Source of the DNA: an uncultured Clostridia bacterium
Lineage (GTDB): Bacteria; Bacillota; Clostridia; TANB77; CAG-508
DNA length: 18,017 bases
Assembly: GCA_947584125.1 (NCBI GenBank)
Contig: CANPWI010000014.1
Span: 1 to 18,017, forward strand
Reading direction: 5' to 3'
In this document: piece by piece, positions 1 to 6,859 of the stretch
Layout of the letters: every line of letters begins with the position of its first letter
Numbering within the stretch: the first letter of the stretch is position 1
Notes under the pieces: generated by a model
What the model saw: the letters and a program-made list of their open reading frames with translations, nothing else
Told to the model about the DNA's origin: nothing
Databases searched by the model: none
Translations under genes and position numbers: made by a program

Positions 1-42
1 TTCAGTTATAATACTTTTTGTAATTAATCCATCAAACGCCAT
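1..42 (-). CDS. rqcH: RqcH/FbpA (NFACT family), N-terminal fragment
   Basis: Only the first 14 codons lie in the window, reading MAFDGLITKSIITE from an ATG at 42-40; the rest runs off the left edge. This opening is typical of the NFACT family (RqcH/Rqc2, older name fibronectin-binding protein A, FbpA), whose members start close to MAFDGIVTKAIV. RqcH binds stalled 50S subunits and directs alanine tailing in ribosome quality control (family knowledge). The start is supported by a GAGGA ribosome binding site at 55-51 on the minus strand and by its own consensus promoter upstream. The call rests on 14 residues, so it is probable rather than certain. Confidence 0.7.
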   Translation of the reverse strand, partial: MAFDGLITKSIITE

Positions 43-80
43 AATAAATATCCTCATTTCATATTTAAAAATTCTATAGT

Positions 81-109
81 ATTATAATACAAAAATATAA
101 TTTTATCAA
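81..109 (-). promoter_or_regulatory. SigA-type promoter of rqcH
   Basis: On the minus strand a TTGATA -35 box (109-104) is followed after exactly 17 bases by a perfect TATAAT -10 box (86-81). It lies about 40 bases upstream of the rqcH start codon. The -10 box sits inside a perfect 12-base palindrome, GTATTATAATAC (79-90). Confidence 0.6.
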
Positions 110-170
110 ATTTTTTACAAAATAGGAAAGTAATACTTTGCTACTATACAAAAATAAAAATACATTTTCT

Positions 171-198
171 AAAAAAAAGAACGATTAAATCGTTCTTT
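171..198 (-). terminator. Intrinsic terminator of ytxC
   Basis: A 10-bp perfect stem, AAAGAACGAT/ATCGTTCTTT, with a 3-base loop spans 176-198. On the minus strand it is followed by a run of eight T (178-171). It overlaps the ytxC stop codon by two bases and so separates ytxC from rqcH, which has its own promoter. Confidence 0.8.
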
Positions 199-1048
199 AT
201 TGTTTTATATTTGTATTTAATCTATATAACTGACACAAATTACAGTCATTACAAATAGTTATTCTATTTTCAAAAATTAATTGAAGAGTATTAATAAATT
301 CATCTACATAGTTATCTGTTAAATGAATAATAATCTTTTTTGGAATTATATTAAGAAGGGTATTTAATACATAATCATTAACAGAGAAGCTTATATCAGA
401 TAAATACTTTGCTTTCAATATTTCATCATTTGTAGAAATTATTTGTTTATTCTCATCAACTAATGTTGCATAAGAATTACTGTAAATTAAATGAACTAAA
501 TTTTGGGTAGGAACAGATGAATTTATATATAATTTTAAAATATTAACAAATTCTAAATATTCTTTTTCAATTAAATATCTGTTTACAGCAGAATCAACTA
601 AACTATCCATGAGTTTAACATAATCGTATAATCTGAAATTTACAAATCCATCTAATATCATAGACTTTTCTTTTTTTATATAATAATATATTGCATTTTT
701 TATTAAATCTTCTCGGCAATAGTAGTCATCCTCAATATCTTCTAATATTTCTAAACACATATCAAAAATATGTCTTTTTTCTATATCAGAAAAGTAAAAA
801 TAATCAAAATTAATTAACCTTTTAATTAAAGGTTCTTCATAATAGGTAATAATGCAATCACATAATATATTACTAATTATATCATAAAAAGCTTCATAAT
901 CATTACCACAGTAATGTATAATAACATTTTCGTAAATAGAAAAAGTGTGATTAGAAATGTAGATTGAATTTAAATCTATATTTAAACAACTATCTAGTAG
1001 ATAATTTATTATATCTTGATTATTATTTTTAATGCAAATTGATTTCAT
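197..1048 (-). CDS. ytxC: Putative sporulation protein YtxC
   Basis: This 283-residue protein resembles the YtxC family, which is found in spore formers and has no known biochemical activity. The recognisable part is the C-terminal half, about residues 130-273: the FVNFRLYDYV segment (135-144), the run DSAVNRYLIEKEYLEF (152-167), the IIPKKIIIHL segment (234-243) and the closing cysteine cluster CNDCNLC (C266, C269, C272). The N-terminal half is Tyr/Ile/Asp-rich and poorly conserved. No signal peptide or membrane helix is apparent. The ATG is preceded by AAAGGAG at good spacing. The gene sits alone between two minus-strand terminators, so it probably has its own promoter, but I could not pick a convincing one in 1049-1159. 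The family call is fairly firm; the function is unknown. Confidence 0.75.
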   Translation of the reverse strand: MKSICIKNNNQDIINYLLDSCLNIDLNSIYISNHTFSIYENVIIHYCGNDYEAFYDIISNILCDCIITYYEEPLIKRLINFDYFYFSDIEKRHIFDMCLEILEDIEDDYYCREDLIKNAIYYYIKKEKSMILDGFVNFRLYDYVKLMDSLVDSAVNRYLIEKEYLEFVNILKLYINSSVPTQNLVHLIYSNSYATLVDENKQIISTNDEILKAKYLSDISFSVNDYVLNTLLNIIPKKIIIHLTDNYVDEFINTLQLIFENRITICNDCNLCQLYRLNTNIKQ

Positions 1049-1159
1049 AGAATAAAAATTCTCCTTTCTAAATACACATATATATTATCTACTAAATTTT
1101 TATTAGCTATTCATATTTTATTCTTTTTATGAAATTTTTGTGAAAATAGTACAAAATGA

Positions 1160-1185
1160 AAAAAGCAAGTTGACACTTGCTTTTT
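1160..1185 (-). terminator. Intrinsic terminator after the GH57 gene
   Basis: A perfect 11-bp stem, AAAAAGCAAGT/ACTTGCTTTTT, encloses the four-base loop TGAC (1171-1174). Read on the minus strand, the 3' arm ends in a run of T. It abuts the stop codon of the branching enzyme gene and ends the DUF4912-GH57 transcription unit. Confidence 0.8.
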
Positions 1186-2776
1186 AATAATAAATCATAT
1201 AATCTATTTCCGGAAAAATTTTATCCTTTTTACTAATATCTTTTAAAAATTCTTCATCAATAGTATCTGTTTTAATTTGTTCATAAAGTTTATTGAATCT
1301 TCCAATATGGTCTTTTATTCTTTTCTTTGCATAATCAACCATTGTACCATTTGTAATAATAAATAACCAGTCACTACTTTGTGCAAGTAAAAGTTCTCTT
1401 GCACATTGATTTAAAGCTTGTTTTTTAAATTTCTTTTTTTCATTAGGGAAAAGATGTGCAAGCTCAACCATTTTATCACCAGCTCTATGTAAATGTCTAT
1501 GAACATAATCGTTTGTAGGATTAAGCCATACTTCACTATATCCATTTGCGCCCCAACTAGAACGACAAGGAGAACAAACTTGAATTTCTGGATATTTATC
1601 TATATATTCTCCAGGAGTTATTAATTTATAATCACATTTATCATAATAAATTTTCTTAAATAAAATATATAGCCAATCTGGACCTTCATACCACCAATGA
1701 CCATAAAGCTCAGCATCATATGGGCAAACAATAATTGGGGGAGTATGCATATGTGGTGCAAGATTAGTAATTTGTGCTTGTCTTGAATCAAAAAAGTGTC
1801 CAGCTTGTTTTTCTACTGAATCCATAGCCCATTGTAAATTATAATATTCTTTATAATCAGTTTTTCCAGTAATTCTATAATACTTAATTCCTGTATTTAC
1901 TCTAACACCATCATGAGCAATATAAGGTTTTATATAATCATAATCCGCTTCATATCCAATATCTCTATAAAATTCTCGGTAATTAAAATCACCAGGATAA
2001 CCATTTATTGAACTCCAAACTTGTCTAGAAGATTCAATATCTCTACCAAAAGCTATAACACCATCAGGAGAAACAATAGGTGCATAAGTTCCATAAAGTG
2101 GGGTAGGGTTAGCATATAAAATACCATGAGATTCTGTAATAACATATTCAATTCCAAATTCTTTTAAATATTTATCAGCCTCAGGAACATATCCACATTC
2201 AGGTAACCAAATTCCACGAGGTTTTCTTCCAAAATATTTTTCATAAGTTTGCACACCAACTGCTATTTGAGCCCTAACAGTTTTTTCATTAACATACAAT
2301 ATAGGGAAATACCCATGTGTTGCTCCACAAGTTATTATTTCAAGTACACCTATGTCTTGAAAATGTTTAAAACCTTGTATTAAATTACAGTTATATACCT
2401 CTTTAAAAACATGTAAATCATTTGAATATCTATCTAAATAATATTTTGATAAAGAATTTAAATGTCCATCATATACAGTTCTTTTTACCTCTTTTTTACA
2501 AAGCTCAATATGTTTTTTTAAGTAATTAATATATTTTCTTTGCAATAATTTACTATCAAGCATAGAAAGTAGAGGAGGAGTCATGGACATTGTTATTCTA
2601 AAATCTACTTTTTCTTCTTCTAATTTAGAAAAATTAAGTAGTAAAGGGATATATGTTTCAGAAATAGCTTCAAAAAGCCATTCTTCTTCTAAATAGTCAT
2701 CACTTTCAGGGTGATGAACATAAGGTAGATGTGCATGTAATACAAAGCTTACATATCCTTTTGGATTATTATTCAT
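1184..2776 (-). CDS. 1,4-alpha-glucan branching enzyme, GH57 family (DUF1957 type)
   Basis: This 530-residue protein is a GH57 glycoside hydrolase of the branching-enzyme type. These enzymes cut an alpha-1,4-glucan and re-attach the piece through an alpha-1,6 bond in glycogen-like polymers. The family's motifs are visible in order: HAHLPY (14-19), CGATHGYFP, WLPECGY with the predicted nucleophile Glu193, and PYDAELYGHWW with the predicted acid/base Asp354. The C-terminal helical part (about 410-530) contains the WGANGYSEVWLN segment, usual for the group. The length fits the family (roughly 520-560). There is no signal peptide, so it is cytoplasmic. AAAGGAGAAAA precedes the ATG. It follows the DUF4912 gene by 42 bases and shares its transcript. 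No other glycogen gene is in view, so the substrate is inferred from the family. Branching activity rather than amylase or other GH57 activity is likely but not proven. Confidence 0.88.
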   Translation of the reverse strand: MNNNPKGYVSFVLHAHLPYVHHPESDDYLEEEWLFEAISETYIPLLLNFSKLEEEKVDFRITMSMTPPLLSMLDSKLLQRKYINYLKKHIELCKKEVKRTVYDGHLNSLSKYYLDRYSNDLHVFKEVYNCNLIQGFKHFQDIGVLEIITCGATHGYFPILYVNEKTVRAQIAVGVQTYEKYFGRKPRGIWLPECGYVPEADKYLKEFGIEYVITESHGILYANPTPLYGTYAPIVSPDGVIAFGRDIESSRQVWSSINGYPGDFNYREFYRDIGYEADYDYIKPYIAHDGVRVNTGIKYYRITGKTDYKEYYNLQWAMDSVEKQAGHFFDSRQAQITNLAPHMHTPPIIVCPYDAELYGHWWYEGPDWLYILFKKIYYDKCDYKLITPGEYIDKYPEIQVCSPCRSSWGANGYSEVWLNPTNDYVHRHLHRAGDKMVELAHLFPNEKKKFKKQALNQCARELLLAQSSDWLFIITNGTMVDYAKKRIKDHIGRFNKLYEQIKTDTIDEEFLKDISKKDKIFPEIDYMIYY

Positions 2777-2803
2777 TTGTTTTCTCCTTTTAATATAATA
2801 TAT

Positions 2804-2834
2804 ATCATCTTCTTATATTTAATAAGAAGATGAT
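2804..2834 (-). other. Hairpin across the DUF4912-GH57 gene junction
   Basis: A perfect 13-bp stem, ATCATCTTCTTAT/ATAAGAAGATGAT, with a 5-base loop covers the last codons (the Ser-rich tail), the stop codon and the start of the intergenic gap. No clean T-run follows on the minus strand, so it is not a classical terminator. It could be a partial terminator or an mRNA stability or processing element that sets the ratio of the two products. The structure is seen in the sequence; the role is inferred. Confidence 0.6.
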
Positions 2835-3688
2835 GGATTAGAAATAGTATGATGATTATTATATATAAATAATTCTTCTTTATATATAGACTCGTAAAAT
2901 TTGTGAGTATTATATAATTTACTCATATTTGGCATAAATTTTAAATTTCCATAAGTAGAATGAGATATAGAATTAGTTTTAACGTTTTTAAATGTTACTG
3001 GAGAATTAGAAAATACATTTTCTAATAATATATGATTATTTGGTGTATCTAATTTATTTGAAGATGTAACATATATAAAATTTTGTGGAATAGTTGTGTC
3101 ATTTAAATTTTTTATTTTTCTTCTTCCTAATAAAATTTCATATTTACAATCAGGTTCTTCAGTTCTTAAATACCAACTATTGGCAAAATCATTAATTTCT
3201 ATTTCATAAGAAGTGTTTTTAGTTATATTATGAACAATTAAATAAGGTTTAGTATAATTAAAGAAATCTTCACCATAAGAATTAATATAATTTTGTCTAT
3301 CCTCATCAGATATATCCCAGTAAACAAACAATGTTGTAGGAGTTTGAGCAAGAATTTTTACAATAGTTTGGTTATATCTATAAGGAAGATCATAATACTC
3401 TATAATAAAATCTTTACTTTTCTTTTCAACATTACTTTTTTTAGATGTTGATTTACTCTTTGTTGAATTAGTATTTTTTGAATTTCTTGTAGTTTTAGTA
3501 GTAGATTTAGTAGCAGTCTTTTTTGCAGGAGCTTTTTTTGTGGTAGCTTTTTTGGTTGTAGTTGTTCTAGTGGTAGTTTTTTTTGTAGTTGAACTTGCTT
3601 TTTTAGCCCCTTTTGCTACTGATTTTGTACTATTAACTTCTGTTTTTTTTGTAGTTTTCTTTTTTGTTTTAGTATCTTGGTTTTCCAT
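2819..3688 (-). CDS. DUF4912 protein with a Lys/Thr-rich N-terminal tail
   Basis: This 289-residue protein has two parts. Residues 1-92 are low complexity, made almost only of Lys, Thr, Ser and Ala with repeated TTKK, KKAPAKK and TKSTTK units, like histone-H1-type or AlgP-type basic tails. Residues about 93-212 form a compact domain matching DUF4912: YYDLPYRYNQT, the hallmark FVYWDIS (121-127), then KYEILLGRR. The last 70 residues are less conserved. There is no signal peptide or membrane helix. DUF4912 genes are often next to GH57 branching enzyme genes, as here. The domain has been considered carbohydrate-binding-like, but its function is not established. The start is set by AAGGAGGA (3702-3695). 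A role in recruiting or tethering a glucan or another polyanion is my inference only. Confidence 0.8.
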   Translation of the reverse strand: MENQDTKTKKKTTKKTEVNSTKSVAKGAKKASSTTKKTTTRTTTTKKATTKKAPAKKTATKSTTKTTRNSKNTNSTKSKSTSKKSNVEKKSKDFIIEYYDLPYRYNQTIVKILAQTPTTLFVYWDISDEDRQNYINSYGEDFFNYTKPYLIVHNITKNTSYEIEINDFANSWYLRTEEPDCKYEILLGRRKIKNLNDTTIPQNFIYVTSSNKLDTPNNHILLENVFSNSPVTFKNVKTNSISHSTYGNLKFMPNMSKLYNTHKFYESIYKEELFIYNNHHTISNPSSSY

Positions 3689-3720
3689 TATACTTCCTCC
3701 TTAGTGCAATATACTTATAT

Positions 3721-3747
3721 AGTATATCAAAACTGAAATAAATTCAA
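3721..3747 (-). promoter_or_regulatory. Probable promoter of the DUF4912-GH57 unit
   Basis: On the minus strand TTGAAT (3747-3742) is followed by TATACT (3726-3721), a 15-base spacer. An overlapping alternative -10, TACTAT, gives a 17-base spacer. It lies about 30 bases upstream of the DUF4912 start codon. The spacing ambiguity lowers confidence. Confidence 0.4.
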
Positions 3748-3786
3748 GTAAAAAACGACAAAAAATAAAAAAAATGAAAATTTATA

Positions 3787-3815
3787 TTGAAAGTTTATAA
3801 AAGAAAATGTATAAT
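3787..3815 (+). promoter_or_regulatory. SigA-type promoter of the glmM operon
   Basis: TTGAAA (3787-3792), a 17-base spacer and a perfect TATAAT (3810-3815) lie 71 bases upstream of the glmM start codon. No inverted repeat or riboswitch-like structure is obvious in the short leader. Confidence 0.65.
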
Positions 3816-3886
3816 GAAAAAGTAAAAATAACAATTTGTGTTAAAATGAATAATATAATATAAATATTTCCATAGGAGGATATAAA

Positions 3887-5251
3887 ATGAGAAAATATTT
3901 TGGCACAGATGGTATTCGAAGAATAGCTAATACAGAGTTAACACCAGAACTTGTATATAAAGTTGCTAAAGCGGGAGCGTATGTTTTATCTAAACATACT
4001 AATCATATACCAACTATTTTAATTGGTAGAGATACAAGGATTTCAGGAACACTAATTGAGAGTGCTATGACAGCAGGATTTTTAAGCTATGGTGCAAATG
4101 TTAAATTATTAGGAATAATTCCTACACCAGCTGTAGCATATTTAACTAAAAAAATGAATGCAGATGCTAGTGTTGTTATTTCAGCATCACATAATACTTA
4201 TGAATTCAACGGAATAAAATTTTTTAGTAATAAAGGAATGAAAATTTCTGATGAATTAGAAGAAGAAATTGAACAAATTATGGAATCAGGAAAATTAGAA
4301 GAACTTACAGCAGAATCACATAAAATAGGTGTATCTGAAATAGAAAATAACTATATTAATGAATATGCAAATTTTGTTTGTAATTCTTTTAAAGATACTA
4401 TAAAAAAATATAATAAAAATGATTTTATAGTAGGAATAGATACTGCAAATGGTGCAACATACAAAGTTGCAGAAGAAATATTTAAAAAATTAGGAATAAA
4501 ATACAAAATTATAAATAATACTCCAAATGGAATAAATATAAATCATAATTGTGGTTCTACTCATTTAGAACAAATTAAACAATATGTTACAGAAAATAAG
4601 TTAAGTCTTGGAATTGCTTATGATGGTGATGGAGATAGAGCTTTAGCAATAGATGAAAAAGGAAACATACTAGATGGAGATATTATTTTAGCAATCTTTT
4701 CTAAATATTTAAAAGAAAATAATAAATTAAATAAAAACACATTAGTAGCTACAGTAATGAGTAATTTAGGATTAAATAAATTTGCTGAAAATAATTTTAT
4801 TGAATTTAAACAAACAAAAGTTGGAGATAGATATGTTTTAGAAGAAATGCTAAAAAATGGGTATAATTTAGGAGGAGAACAATCTGGACACATTATATTA
4901 TTAGATTATAATCCTACAGGAGATGGAATTTTCACATCACTTATGTTAATAAGTATCATGTTGGAAAAAAACATTTTAGCATCAGAATTAAGTGGTATAA
5001 TAAAAATATATCCGCAAGTATTAGTAAATGCAAAAGTAAATAGTCTTAAGAAAATGGACTATGAAAAAGATGAAGAAATAAAACAAAAGATAGATGAATT
5101 AGAAAAAGAATTTTCTAATAATGGAAGAATATTAATTAGACCTTCTGGAACAGAACCTGTAGTTCGTGTAATGATAGAAGGAGAAGATAGACAATATATA
5201 GAAAAACAAGCGAAAAGTCTAGCTGACTTAATTCAAAACAAATGCTTATAA
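3887..5251 (+). CDS. glmM: Phosphoglucosamine mutase
   Basis: This 454-residue enzyme interconverts glucosamine-6-phosphate and glucosamine-1-phosphate, the step that leads to UDP-GlcNAc for peptidoglycan. All four active-site loops of the alpha-D-phosphohexomutase family are present: the phosphoserine loop SASHN with catalytic Ser101, the Mg2+ loop DGDGDR (246-251), the sugar loop GGEQSGH (329-335) and the phosphate-binding loop RPSGTEP (418-424). The N-terminus RKYFGTDGIRR is characteristic of GlmM rather than of phosphomannomutase. The length is normal for the family. AGGAGG precedes the ATG. It is the first gene of a four-gene plus-strand unit. Confidence 0.96.
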   Translation: MRKYFGTDGIRRIANTELTPELVYKVAKAGAYVLSKHTNHIPTILIGRDTRISGTLIESAMTAGFLSYGANVKLLGIIPTPAVAYLTKKMNADASVVISASHNTYEFNGIKFFSNKGMKISDELEEEIEQIMESGKLEELTAESHKIGVSEIENNYINEYANFVCNSFKDTIKKYNKNDFIVGIDTANGATYKVAEEIFKKLGIKYKIINNTPNGININHNCGSTHLEQIKQYVTENKLSLGIAYDGDGDRALAIDEKGNILDGDIILAIFSKYLKENNKLNKNTLVATVMSNLGLNKFAENNFIEFKQTKVGDRYVLEEMLKNGYNLGGEQSGHIILLDYNPTGDGIFTSLMLISIMLEKNILASELSGIIKIYPQVLVNAKVNSLKKMDYEKDEEIKQKIDELEKEFSNNGRILIRPSGTEPVVRVMIEGEDRQYIEKQAKSLADLIQNKCL

Positions 5252-5294
5252 TAAATTAAATTATTATATAAAATTTACAAAGGAGGAAAAGAAA

Positions 5295-5633
5295 ATGTTT
5301 ATAATAAATATTGCAAATCCATTCTATGCTTTAGTATTTTTAATTATTACAGTATTAGTTATAATATTAGGAAAGGAAGTTAAAAAAAGTGTAATACCTG
5401 CTATATTACTAATGGCATATTTAGCTTTATTAATTATGCACATGGCACAGTATTTAACATTGCAAGATGAGTATATGTATTTATCAACAGTGCTTGGTAA
5501 ATGCTTAACATTTGATTTCTTATTTATTTTATTAACATTTGTTTCATATTTATGGATAGATGGTATAGAAGCAAAATTTAAAAATAAAAAAAGCATAGAT
5601 AATAGTTTAGACTGGTTTTGGAAAAAAGTTTAA
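5295..5633 (+). CDS. Small integral membrane protein, function unknown
   Basis: I do not recognise the family. The protein has 112 residues and three predicted membrane helices, at about 8-26, 33-53 and 66-88, with no signal-peptide cleavage site. The loop between helices 1 and 2 is basic (KEVKK), and the C-terminal tail (91-112) is charged and ends in DWFWKKV, a likely cytoplasmic face. The polar segment LQDEYMYLS lies between helices 2 and 3. A strong AAAGGAGG site at good spacing shows it is a real gene. It lies 43 bases after glmM and 51 before the kinase gene, so it is probably co-transcribed. Nothing in the sequence gives an enzymatic role. Confidence 0.7.
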   Translation: MFIINIANPFYALVFLIITVLVIILGKEVKKSVIPAILLMAYLALLIMHMAQYLTLQDEYMYLSTVLGKCLTFDFLFILLTFVSYLWIDGIEAKFKNKKSIDNSLDWFWKKV

Positions 5634-5684
5634 TATAGAAAAAACAAGAATATAGAATAAAATTTAGAAAATATAGGTGATATA

Positions 5685-6356
5685 ATGGGAAAATTATTTG
5701 TAATAGATGGAACAGATGGTAGTGGAAAGCAAACACAATTTGAAAAATTAAAGGAAAGATTAAATAAAGAAAACATAGAGTATAAAACAGTAAGTTTTCC
5801 AAATTATGATAGTGATTCATCAGGACTTGTAAAAATGTATTTATCAGGAAAATTTGGAGAAAATGCAAAAGATGTTAGCCCCTATATTGCTTCAACATTT
5901 TATGCAGCAGATAGATATGCTACATATAAAACAGAATTAGAAGAATTTTATAATAATGGTGGAATAATACTTGCAGATAGGTATACAACAGCAAATATGG
6001 TACATCAAGCAGGAAAAATACAAGATTTAGAAGAAAGAGAAAAATTTTTAGATTGGTTATGGGATTTTGAATTTAACTTATATGGTTTACCAATTCCAAC
6101 AAAATCATTTTTCTTAAACATGCCACCAATTTATTCTATGAAACTTATGGAAAACAGAGAAAATAAGTTTACGCATAGTCAAGCAAAAGATATTCATGAA
6201 AGAGATAAAAATCACATTATAGATAGTTACAATGCAGCTTGTTATGTTGCAAAAAAATATAATTGGTATGAAGTAAATTGTATCAAGAATGACAAAATTA
6301 GAACTATAGAAGATATACACGAAGAAATATATAACGAATTTAAAAGACATATATAA
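5685..6356 (+). CDS. tmk: Thymidylate kinase-like nucleotide kinase
   Basis: This 223-residue P-loop kinase resembles thymidylate kinase, which makes dTDP from dTMP. The N-terminal segment VIDGTDGSGKQTQ holds the P-loop GTDGSGKQ (9-16). The DR motif that follows beta-3 is ADRYTTAN (97-104, Asp98-Arg99), and a lid-like basic segment follows at ENRENKFTHSQAKDIHERD. The residue after the P-loop lysine is Gln16 rather than the usual Ser/Thr. Thymidylate kinases vary at this site (GKATQ forms are known), so activity is not excluded. The protein is slightly longer than the typical 205-215 residues. The ATG follows AGGTGAT, a weaker ribosome binding site than those of its neighbours. A broader deoxynucleoside or nucleoside-monophosphate kinase is the alternative. 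Confidence 0.8.
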   Translation: MGKLFVIDGTDGSGKQTQFEKLKERLNKENIEYKTVSFPNYDSDSSGLVKMYLSGKFGENAKDVSPYIASTFYAADRYATYKTELEEFYNNGGIILADRYTTANMVHQAGKIQDLEEREKFLDWLWDFEFNLYGLPIPTKSFFLNMPPIYSMKLMENRENKFTHSQAKDIHERDKNHIIDSYNAACYVAKKYNWYEVNCIKNDKIRTIEDIHEEIYNEFKRHI

Positions 6357-6384
6357 TATACTAATTTAAATTATATTTAGTATA
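6357..6384 (+). other. Short intergenic hairpin before the DMT-type gene
   Basis: An 8-bp perfect stem, TATACTAA/TTAGTATA, with a 12-base AT-only loop fills the gap between the kinase gene and the next ribosome binding site. It has no T-run, so it is not a terminator. It may be an mRNA processing or stability element, or chance in AT-rich DNA. Confidence 0.3.
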
Positions 6385-6398
6385 AAAAGGAGATAAAA

Positions 6399-6779
6399 AT
6401 GGAAAAAAGGAGTATACAGACAATGAAAATAGTATTAGTTATATTATATGTAATATTAACAATATCAGGATTAATATTTATGAAATTAGGAGGAAATCCA
6501 GGCACAATTTCAATACAAGAAAAAACATTTAACTTTGGAATAAATTTAATAAGTGCATTAGGTTTATTCTGCTATTTATGTAGTTTCTTACTATTTACAA
6601 GACTTGTAGTTATGTTTGATTTAAGTTATATTATGCCAATATGTACAGGAATAGTACAAATATTAACACTTGTATCATCAGCTGTTATTTTTAAAGAAGA
6701 TTTTTCATGGAACTTAGTTCTAGGAGCAAGTATGGTTATTGTAGGAATTATTGTAATGAATTTAAAACTAAGTAAATAG
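6399..6779 (+). CDS. Small DMT/SMR-type (EamA-like) membrane transporter protein
   Basis: This 126-residue protein has four predicted membrane helices, about 9-28, 44-67, 74-96 and 103-122. It matches the half-size layout of the drug/metabolite transporter superfamily (small multidrug resistance or EamA-like). Supporting features are an early helix with GLIFMKLGG, the third-helix segment SYIMPICTGIVQILTLVSS, and an acidic residue pair just after it (FKED) before the last helix. Proteins of this size act as dimers or subunits of flippases or exporters (family knowledge); the substrate cannot be read here. A classic SMR glutamate in helix 1 is not evident, so drug export is doubtful. AAAAGGAG precedes the ATG. 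It is the last gene of the glmM unit, before a bidirectional terminator. Confidence 0.7.
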   Translation: MEKRSIQTMKIVLVILYVILTISGLIFMKLGGNPGTISIQEKTFNFGINLISALGLFCYLCSFLLFTRLVVMFDLSYIMPICTGIVQILTLVSSAVIFKEDFSWNLVLGASMVIVGIIVMNLKLSK

Positions 6780-6803
6780 AAAAAAGGACATTTCTAACAA
6801 GGT

Positions 6804-6843
6804 AAAAGCCTAACTTTGTACATTAGTACAAGTTAGGCTTTTT
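6804..6843. terminator. Bidirectional intrinsic terminator
   Basis: A long stem pairs AAAAGCCTAACTTTGTAC (from 6804) with GTACAAGTTAGGCTTTT, with a single bulged T and a 4-base loop. It is flanked by A-runs on the left arm and T-runs on the right, so it works on both strands. It lies between the convergent DMT-type gene and the HTH-PIN gene. Confidence 0.88.
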
Positions 6844-6859
6844 GAAATAGTTTTAAGTA

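Noticed and set aside
3409..3688. DNA tandem repeat in the DUF4912 gene
   Set aside because: The repetition comes from Lys/Thr codon low complexity with irregular spacing; it is coding sequence, not a true tandem repeat or CRISPR-like array.
4618..4893. Antisense open frame of 91 codons inside glmM
   Set aside because: It is the complement of a well-conserved coding region (Mg2+ and sugar loops of GlmM), has no ribosome binding site and no family resemblance. The other antisense frames opposite tmk, suf, mgtE and yabQ were left out for the same reason.
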